From positions 2,795,501-2,859,500 of the forward strand of contig NZ_CP077095.1 in the NCBI RefSeq assembly GCF_014268885.2: DNA of 64,000 nt, read 5' to 3'. Below the pieces are notes generated by a model. That model searched no databases. It worked only from the letters and a program-made list of their open reading frames with translations, and was not told the DNA's origin. A program made the translations under genes and the position numbers. Position 1 is the first letter of the stretch. Each line of letters begins with the position of its first letter. Positions 59,501 through 64,000 of the stretch are shown here, piece by piece. Source of the stretch: Pseudomonas xantholysinigenes. GTDB lineage: Bacteria; Pseudomonadota; Gammaproteobacteria; Pseudomonadales; Pseudomonadaceae.

Positions 59501-62500
59501 TGGGGCCGTAGTTGTTGACCACCACGCAGCCCGGATCGCTGTGGAACTGGCGCAGGCGATCGCCGCCGATCAGCAAGGTGCGCAGGGTTGGGTGGCGCAG
59601 GCCCTGGGCAAAGGCGTACTCGGCCACCGGGGTTGGCAGGAAGGCCACCTTCAGTGGCTGTTCCAGCCACCAGGCCAGCAGCGCGTCGAGCTGCTCGTTA
59701 CCCAGCGTCGCGGGCGGCAGGTGCAGCACGGCGCCGGCGCACAGGGCTGGCCAGAGCTCCCAGGCCATGGCGTCGAAACCGAAGCCGGCGACGCTGGCCG
59801 TGTGGTCGCCGCTGCCCAATTCGAAGGCCTTGCAATGCCAGTGCACCAGGTTGACCAGGCTCTGGTGCTCGACCATCACGCCCTTGGGCTCGCCGGTGGA
59901 GCCGGAGGTGTAGATCACATAGGCCAGGTGGCTCACCCCTAGCCCCGGCACCTGCGGGTTATCGGCCCGTAGCGGCCAGTCCGGACGGTCCAGGGCCAGC
60001 AACGGCACGCTCAGGCCTTGCAGGCGTTCGAGCAACGCCTGCTGGGCCAGCACCACCACCGGGGCGCTGTCGCCGAGCAGGTAGCGCAGGCGCTCGTCCG
60101 GGTGCGCCGGGTCCACTGGCACGTAGCCGGCACCGGCCTTGAGCACCGCCAGCAGCGCCACCAAGGTATCCAGGCCACGCCGGGCGACCACCGCCACCCG
60201 GTCATCAGGCCGCACCCCCTGGGCGATCAGGTGATGGGCCAGGGCATTGGCCCGGCCATTCAACTCGCCATAGCTCAACGCCTGCCCGTCCACCACCGCG
60301 GCGACAGCGTCCGCGGCGCGGGCGGCCTGGGCTTCGATCAGGCCATGCACGGTCTGCCCCTGGGGGAACAGCCGGCGGCTGTTGTTGAAGCCACGCAGCA
60401 GGCGCTGACGCTCGGTTTCACCGACCAACGCCACCTCGGCCAGCACCTGCTGGTCGTTGGCCACCATGGCTTGCAACAGCGTCTCGAAGTAGCCGGCCAT
60501 GCGCCGCACCCGCGCCTCGTCGAACAACGCCGTGGCGTATTCCAGGCTGCCGGCCAGCGCCTCGCCTTGCTCGCCCAGGCTCAGCGACAGGTCGAACTTG
60601 GCCACCTGGTTGGTCTGGGCCACAGGCTCCAGGTGCAAGCCTGCCAGGTTCAGCGCGGCACCCGCGCCGGCCTGCCAGTTCAGGGTGGTCTGGAACAGCG
60701 GGGTATGGGCCAGGCTGCGCGCCGGGCGTACGATCTCCACCACTTGCTCGAACGGCAGGTCCTGGTGGGCCTGGGCCTGCAACAGGCGGTCCTTGACCTG
60801 GGCCAGCAAGGCCTCGGTGCTGGCGGCCTGGGCATCGACGCGTACCGCCAGGGTATTGACGAACAGCCCCACCAACGGTTCCAGTTCGGCGCTGCCGCGT
60901 CCGGCCACCGGGCAACCGACCACCACCTGCGACTGCCCGGCCAGGCGCGCCAGGGTGGCGGCCCAGGCGCCGAGCAGCACCATGTACAGCGTCACCTGGT
61001 GCCGCTGGGCCAAGGCGCGCAGACCTGCGCCCAAGCGTTCGTCCAGGCGCAGCGCCAGGCTGGCGCCGCTGAAGTCCTGGCGCGCCGGGCGTGGCCGGTC
61101 GCTGGGCAGGCTCAGCAGGGTCGGCGCGCCGTCGAGGGCGTCACGCCAGTAGTCGGCCTGGCGCTGCAACTGCTCGCCGGCCAGCCAACGGCGTTGCCAC
61201 ACCGCGTAGTCGCCATACTGGATGGCCAACGCCGGCAGCGGGTCGTCATGGCCGCCGCGCATGGCCGGATACAACGCACCGAGCTCGCGGGTCAGCACGC
61301 CGAGGGACCAGCCATCGGCGGCGATATGGTGCACGCTAAGGACCAACACATGCTGCTGGGCACCCAACTGCAACAGGCTGGCACGTACTGGCGGGCCGGC
61401 AACCAGGTCGAACGGGGCCATGGCCTCGCCTTGCAACCAGGCGGCCAGTTCTTCAGACGCCAGGGTCTGCCGATGCAGCCAGCCCAGCTGTGGTGCCGCC
61501 AACACTTCGACCTCGGCGCTGTCACCGCTGGGCACGAAGCGGCTGCGCAGGGTTTCATGGCGCGCGACGATGCGCAGCAGCGCACGCTCCAGCGCGTCGA
61601 CGTCAAGCTCGCCGCGCAAGCCCAGGGCCAGGGGCACGTTGTAGGCCTGGTTGCCGCCTTCGAGCTGGGCCAGGAACCACAGCCGCTGCTGGGCGAAAGA
61701 CAACGGCAGCGCCGTCCCGCGCGCGACCGGCACGATCGCCGGCAGCGTGCTGCGCCCGGCCCCGGCCAGCACCTGGGCCACCGCCGCCAGCTCGGCATTG
61801 GCGAACAGCTCGGCCAGGGTCAACTCCACGCCCAGGCGCAGGCGCACCTGGGAGACCATGCGCATGGCCAGCAGCGAGTGCCCGCCCAGGGCAAAGAAAT
61901 GATCGTGGCGCCCTACCCGCTCCACCTGCAGCAACTCCGCCCACAACCCGGCCAAGGCGATTTCCAGCTCGCCCTCGGGGGCCACGTAGGCCTGCTCGAA
62001 CAGCGCCGAGCGTTCGGGGGCCGGCAGCGCGCGGCGGTCGAGCTTGCCGTTGGCTGTCAGTGGCAGCGCTTCGAGCACGACGAAGGCCAGCGGCACCATG
62101 TACTCCGGCAGGTGGGCCAGCAGTTGCGCGCGCAGTCGCTCGGGTTGCGGCGCCTCGATTCCCGCTTGCGGAGTGAAGTAGGCCACCAGCCGCGGTTGGC
62201 CGGGCTGGTCCTCACGGGCCAGCACCACCGCTTCGTTGATCCCCGGCAGGCTGGCGAGGCGGCTTTCGATCTCGCCCAGCTCGATACGCACGCCGCGGAT
62301 CTTCACCTGGTCGTCATTGCGCCCCAGGTAGTCCAGGGTGCCGTCGGCCAGCCAGCGCACCAGGTCGCCGGTGCGATACATGCGCGCCCTCGGGCTGCCG
62401 GCGAACGGGTCATCCAGGAACCGTTCAGCGGTCAGCTGCGGGCGGTTCAGGTAGCCCCGGGCAACCCCGGCGCCGCCGACATACAGCTCTCCCGGCACGC

Positions 62501-64000
62501 CCAGGGCCACCGGTTGCAGGTTGGCATCGAGCACGTACAACCGGGCGTTGTCCACCGGTTTGCCGATATGCAGCGCGCCATCGGCCACGACCACGCCGGA
62601 GCTGGCCACCACGGTGGTTTCGGTCGGGCCGTAGTTGTTGACCACGGCAAAGGTCTGGGTGCGGTTGAACTGGCGCAGGCGGTCGCCGCCGATCAACAGG
62701 GTGCGCAGGGTCGGGTGGCCGAGCTGGTGGCTGAAGGCATATTCGGCCACCGGGGTCGGCAGGAAGCTCACGTCCAGTGGCTGTTCACGCCACCAGGCGA
62801 GCATGGCGTCAAGGTCTTCATGGCCTTCGCCGGGTGGCGCCAGGTGCAGCACCGCGCCGCTGGCCAGCGCCGGCCACACTTCCCAGGCCATGGCGTCGAA
62901 ACCGAAGCCGGCCAGGCTCGAGGTGTGCCGGCCCAGGCACAGGTCGAAGGCGCGGCAATGCCAGTCGACCAGGTTGTTCAAGGTGCGGTGTTCGACCATC
63001 ACCCCTTTCGGCTGGCCGGTGGAGCCGGAGGTGTAGATCACGTAGGCCAGGTGCTCGGCGTTCAGCCCGGCGACCTGCGGATCGTCCGCGCGGGCCGGCC
63101 AGTCGGGCTGGTCGAGGGTCAGCACCGGCACATCCAGCTGCCCCAGGCGCTGGCGCAAGCCATGCTGGGTCAACACCGCCACCGGGGCGCTGTCGCCCAG
63201 CAGGTAGCGCACGCGCTCATCGGGATGGGCCGGATCGACCGGCACATAACCAGCGCCGGCCTTGAGCACGGCCAGCAGGCCGACCAGGGTGTCCAGCCCG
63301 CGCCGGGCCAGCACCGCGACCCGGTCGTCGGGGCGTACGCCCAGGTCGATCAGGTGGTGGGCCAGGGCGTTGGCCCGACCGTTCAGCTCGGCGTAACTCA
63401 GTGCCTGGCCCTGGCAGGTGGCGGCGTTGGCCTGGGGATGGGCCTGGGCCAGGGCCTCGATGCGCGCATGCAGCGTGCCCGGAGTGATCGCGCCCCCCGG
63501 CGTCTGGTTGAATCCCTCGAGCAGTTCGTCGCGCTCGCTGCCTGGCAGCATGGGCAACGCCCGCACTTGCCCGGCGCTGCCCTGGGCCAAAGCTGCCAGC
63601 AGGCTGCGCAAGGTCTGTTCGAGGTAGGCGCAGACGCGCTGCGCCGGCACTTCGGGGCTGGCCAGCAGGGTCAGGCGAAACGCCTCGCCGAAATCGTCGA
63701 CACTCAAGGTCAGCGGATAGTTGGTGGCCTCGGCGGCATGGACGATCTCGATACCGGCCCAGCCTGCCCGGCGCACCTCTTCGGCGCCCGAGGGCGCGCT
63801 GTGGCGGTAGTTGAGCAAGGCGTTGAACAGCGGTGTTGGCGCGGCCACGCCGCTGCAGCGCTGGGCCAAGGCCAGCGGCGCATGCTCGTGGCGCATCAGG
63901 CTGCTCAGGCGCTGGTGGGTGGCCTTGATCGCCACGGCCAGGTCGTCCCCGTTCAGGTCCACCCGCAACGGCAAGGTGTTGATGAAGATGCCCAGTGCCC
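50580..64000 (-). CDS. xtlC: terminal nonribosomal peptide synthetase of a cyclic lipopeptide, XtlC-like (partial)
   Basis: At least 4,470 residues; the N-terminus lies beyond 64000. Order: end of a condensation domain (dual C/E type), A-T, C-A-T, C-A-T, dual C/E-A-T, then two thioesterases. Carrier motifs GGHSLL are near 61880, 58755, 55610 and 52425. Condensation HHxxxDG/H motifs are near 61320, 58195 and 54990. Thioesterase serines are in GWSFGG (about 52040) and GHSFGG (about 51170). Hand-aligned codes are DAWFLGNVVK, DAWFLGNVVK, DAWQVGVVDK and DAMFLGCTYK, read as Leu, Leu, Gln and probably Ile. This equals the last four residues of xantholysin as I remember it. Other 14-residue lipopeptides are possible. 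Confidence 0.85.
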   Translation of the reverse strand, partial: ALGIFINTLPLRVDLNGDDLAVAIKATHQRLSSLMRHEHAPLALAQRCSGVAAPTPLFNALLNYRHSAPSGAEEVRRAGWAGIEIVHAAEATNYPLTLSVDDFGEAFRLTLLASPEVPAQRVCAYLEQTLRSLLAALAQGSAGQVRALPMLPGSERDELLEGFNQTPGGAITPGTLHARIEALAQAHPQANAATCQGQALSYAELNGRANALAHHLIDLGVRPDDRVAVLARRGLDTLVGLLAVLKAGAGYVPVDPAHPDERVRYLLGDSAPVAVLTQHGLRQRLGQLDVPVLTLDQPDWPARADDPQVAGLNAEHLAYVIYTSGSTGQPKGVMVEHRTLNNLVDWHCRAFDLCLGRHTSSLAGFGFDAMAWEVWPALASGAVLHLAPPGEGHEDLDAMLAWWREQPLDVSFLPTPVAEYAFSHQLGHPTLRTLLIGGDRLRQFNRTQTFAVVNNYGPTETTVVASSGVVVADGALHIGKPVDNARLYVLDANLQPVALGVPGELYVGGAGVARGYLNRPQLTAERFLDDPFAGSPRARMYRTGDLVRWLADGTLDYLGRNDDQVKIRGVRIELGEIESRLASLPGINEAVVLAREDQPGQPRLVAYFTPQAGIEAPQPERLRAQLLAHLPEYMVPLAFVVLEALPLTANGKLDRRALPAPERSALFEQAYVAPEGELEIALAGLWAELLQVERVGRHDHFFALGGHSLLAMRMVSQVRLRLGVELTLAELFANAELAAVAQVLAGAGRSTLPAIVPVARGTALPLSFAQQRLWFLAQLEGGNQAYNVPLALGLRGELDVDALERALLRIVARHETLRSRFVPSGDSAEVEVLAAPQLGWLHRQTLASEELAAWLQGEAMAPFDLVAGPPVRASLLQLGAQQHVLVLSVHHIAADGWSLGVLTRELGALYPAMRGGHDDPLPALAIQYGDYAVWQRRWLAGEQLQRQADYWRDALDGAPTLLSLPSDRPRPARQDFSGASLALRLDERLGAGLRALAQRHQVTLYMVLLGAWAATLARLAGQSQVVVGCPVAGRGSAELEPLVGLFVNTLAVRVDAQAASTEALLAQVKDRLLQAQAHQDLPFEQVVEIVRPARSLAHTPLFQTTLNWQAGAGAALNLAGLHLEPVAQTNQVAKFDLSLSLGEQGEALAGSLEYATALFDEARVRRMAGYFETLLQAMVANDQQVLAEVALVGETERQRLLRGFNNSRRLFPQGQTVHGLIEAQAARAADAVAAVVDGQALSYGELNGRANALAHHLIAQGVRPDDRVAVVARRGLDTLVALLAVLKAGAGYVPVDPAHPDERLRYLLGDSAPVVVLAQQALLERLQGLSVPLLALDRPDWPLRADNPQVPGLGVSHLAYVIYTSGSTGEPKGVMVEHQSLVNLVHWHCKAFELGSGDHTASVAGFGFDAMAWELWPALCAGAVLHLPPATLGNEQLDALLAWWLEQPLKVAFLPTPVAEYAFAQGLRHPTLRTLLIGGDRLRQFHSDPGCVVVNNYGPTEATVVASSGLVLPGGALDIGRPIANARLYLLDEARQLVPTGSTGELYVGGAGVARGYLNRPALSAERFLDDPFSEAPGARMYRTGDLARWNADGTLDYQGRNDDQVKIRGLRIELGEIEAQLLRLPGIDEALVLASEEVPGQPRLLAWFIAQGEVASPAELRASLAQCLPTYMLPAALVRLDSWPLTANGKVDRRALPLPEREALASQAHEAPQGELETALAALWGELLQVAQVGRHDRFFELGGHSLLAMRMVGQVRQRLGLDLSLGQLFADDRLLALAAALQGAAPSALPAIEPAPRGQSQPLSFAQQRLWFLAQMDDASAAYHIPLGLELRGPLDRSALERALARIVERHESLRSHFAQEGAEARVRIAPGNGGFSLSWHDLRGQGQALAGLLREEALLPFDLAHQLPIRGRLLCLDSERHALLLTLHHIVADGWSMGVFTEELAALYQAFSAGALDPLPPLPIQYGDYAIWQRRWLAGDVLQRQGEYWRLSLAGAPLLLTLPTDRPRPARQDYQGERVEVRLDQRLSADLKDLCQRHAITPFMLFAAAWAVLLARLSGQAEVVIGTPVANRRQAEVEGLIGLFVNSQALRIDTAGTPDVTTLLERVKTCVSQAQDHQDIPFEQVVELLQPPRSLAHTPLYQVSLAWNGAPGAALRLGELHLAALGAPQAIAKFDLTLSLGETTEGFGGALEYATALFDRATIERHVGYLEQLLWAFAGSDQSVPARVELLGAAERRQELVSCNASELVGGLQQPLQALFEAQVARAPQAIAVQAEDGQLSYQQLNEAANRLAHELIAQGVQPDSRVAVCLARGPQLLVGLLAVLKAGGAYVPLDPGYPDERLAYMLADSAPLALLVDASSRGRFAASLLPRLDLDQPSWAARPAHNPQVKGLGARQLAYVIYTSGSTGTPKGVMVEHRSLCNLVHWSSRLIAPSAEGALLHKTPVSFDASVWELFWPLCAGLRLVLARPDGQRDPAYLAEVIQRQRVGVVQFVPALLQQFLALEASAACDSLSDIVCGGGELTSALLRQLRARLPKVRLHNVYGPTEATVDCSVWTLEPGQPLPEGAPPIGRPIANTRLYVLDGQGLPVPRGVVGELYIAGVGVARGYLGLPELDAERFADSPFVVGERMYRSGDLVRRRADGELEFLGRNDFQVKLHGLRIELGEIEACLARHGAVREVAVLLHGERLVAWFTLREGAAAPGVEALRKHALAQLPDYMVPSAYVALAAMPLTANGKLDRRALPEPGAEAVLSRAYEAPQGEAEIQLAALWAELLNVPRVGRHDHFFELGGHSLLAVTLIARLRAAGLQADIRVLFAEPTLAALAATLGHDSGPQVPANRIGADCQRITPELLPLVQLSQAAIDGLVAQVPGGAANVQDIYPLGPLQAGILYHHLASEGDDPYLLQARFAVADHGRLLALHQALEQVIARHDILRSSLAWEGLAQPVQVVWRQASLPLVEVAGDEPPALRLDLACAPLLRLLHSRDRQTGAITATLLFHHLVMDHVAQDVLRAELQACLLGQSQQLPAPVPYRNYIAQVLQGAGEAEHEVFFREQLGDIDEPTLPYGAQAQPHPDAVAEAQHWLPTGMARRVREQARLLGVGAASLMHLAWGLVLGQLSGRDSVVFGTVLLGRLQGGEGIERALGVFINTLPLRLDVGLLPVREALLDTHRRLTGLLVHEHAQLALAQRCSALPPGAPLFSALLNYRHSATALARDAAAGQAWAGIELLHAAERSNYPLALSIDDLGEAFSLTAQCAPGVDARRLCAYLEQALGGLLEALERDPEQAMAGISVVPEQERKRLVEDYNATARDYPRELPVQQLFEQCAARHPLAVAARHDERQLSYGELNEQANRLAHWLIGEGVKPGEHVAILLPRSLPLLVAQLAVLKCAAIYVPLDSNAPAERQAFMAQDCQAVALLTLGGMAGDCGVRRIDLDCLALDDQPEHNPGLRVDAGAVAYVMYTSGSTGTPKGVRVAHHGIARLVLNNGYADFNADDRLAFVANPAFDAATMDVWGALLNGGQVLVIDHQTLLEPARFGAALRDGGASVLFVTTALFNQYVQLIPEALAGLRILLCGGERGEPGAFRALLAQAPGLRLVHCYGPTETTTYATTHAVTTVAEDAEHVPIGRPIGNTTVYVLDQQGRVVPEGVTGELYIGGDGVALGYLNRPQLSAERFVDDPFATRAGTRLYRTGDLARWRADGLLECLGRSDDQVKIRGFRIELGEIEQQLAQCPGLDEVVVMALRLEQGPLRLVAWFTRHEPGLDGPALRAFLRERLPEYMLPAAYVALPALPLTNNGKVDRKALPLPGAQDLAVAAFEAPLGAREQALAGLWAQVLEVERVGRHDSFFELGGHSLLAIRLVSDMDQAGLRTTLAELFQYPSVAALAERLGQREAPEQDDSLVCVRATGSGPALFLVHEFSGLDLYFPVLGRHIPGDFPIYGLPGVPVGEAQLDTLECLAARLARRIRAVQPQGPYRLAGWSFGGVLAFEVAAQLLGADQLVDFVGLIDTYVPRLVDQGKARWHGPHLAEAQLLLHCREHWRAQGAAGAGQLAEVEALVPGALAFDALLAHCRARQLLVPGLAQASDAQLGHFFARQAAHGHALAHYHLAPLPVPLHLFQAEQRTGAIACDSPTLGWAEALPGQVLQCHGVPGDHQSMVQEPHVAVLGQAIADAIAATQAALLPAHQPLLAIQSGTAGHVPLFCVPGAGDSVTSFIGLAEALGPDWPVLGLQARGLAAGEVPHSQVEVAAECHLQAIEAFHPEGPLNLVGHSFGGWVAHALALRLQAKGREVRSLTLIDSEAPDGGGSCGKPHTFSAALQRLVTSLQLSTGKSLGIDAQAFAEADDQAQLAQLHAAMVRVGLMPARSTPQALAGVTRTFATALRTVYRPEAGFTGLARLVLVADPTLDAAGNQREQVAMQEGWRQLMPQLEVWRGPGNHFSILKVPDVFSLAAWWHDGQALAAKAGLT

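Noticed and set aside
57093..59942. A 949-residue plus-strand frame opposite the synthetase
   Set aside because: It is antisense to well-conserved A, T and C domains; long antisense frames are expected at this GC content.

Overview
The window is chromosomal DNA of a GC-rich gammaproteobacterium, almost certainly a Pseudomonas of the P. putida group. Supporting signs are the phenylacetate cluster in the putida gene order (paaY / paaFGHIJK / paaABCDE / permease / OprD porin / paaZ), many REP elements with the GTGGGAGCGG core, an OprD-type porin, a DUF2790 protein and a lipopeptide synthetase followed by macAB. The last synthetase protein reads as Leu-Leu-Gln-Ile by adenylation codes and has tandem thioesterases. 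From memory this matches the C-terminal end of xantholysin, known from P. mosselii-like strains.

Layout. (1) 1-16.4 kb: aerobic phenylacetyl-CoA catabolism. paaY (cut by the left edge) is divergent from paaFGHIJK. A terminator follows paaK. A second operator/promoter region precedes paaABCDE (ring epoxidase), followed by DUF485 protein, symporter, porin and the ring-opening enzyme paaZ. (2) 16.6-27.3 kb: mixed housekeeping and transport genes: two MFS transporters, a Gly/Ser/Asp-rich secreted protein, a LysR regulator, a DUF2790 protein, trmK, a RidA-family protein, rlhA, a TetR regulator and an acyl-CoA synthetase. (3) 27.5-40.6 kb: quinohemoprotein amine dehydrogenase genes qhpADCB, a divergent phenylacetaldehyde dehydrogenase (peaE-like) with a consensus sigma-54 promoter, and qhpG, qhpE, qhpF (maturation and export) downstream of a sigma-54-dependent activator. 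(4) 40.9-46.5 kb: a four-gene operon for secreted proteins. It holds two paralogous proteins of unknown function (the second with Ig-like repeats) and two curlin-repeat amyloid proteins, behind another consensus sigma-54 promoter. (5) 47.3-64 kb: macB, macA and the terminal cyclic-lipopeptide synthetase, which runs off the right edge.

How the parts fit. Regions 3 and 1 form one catabolic route: aromatic amine (for example 2-phenylethylamine) to phenylacetaldehyde (QhpABC in the periplasm), to phenylacetate (PeaE), to phenylacetyl-CoA (PaaK), to epoxide, oxepin and open chain (PaaABCDE, PaaG, PaaZ), to acetyl-CoA and succinyl-CoA (PaaJ, F, H). Long REP arrays with a period of about 119 bp lie at 34.0-34.9 and 46.6-47.3 kb and bracket the qhpG-to-curlin block.

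The most unusual feature is the sigma-54-driven curlin/Ig-like secretion cluster. It sits divergent from the activator, and that upstream region shares a GAGACA/TGTCTC half-site with the amine dehydrogenase promoter region. All calls come from reading the sequence; no database search was run.
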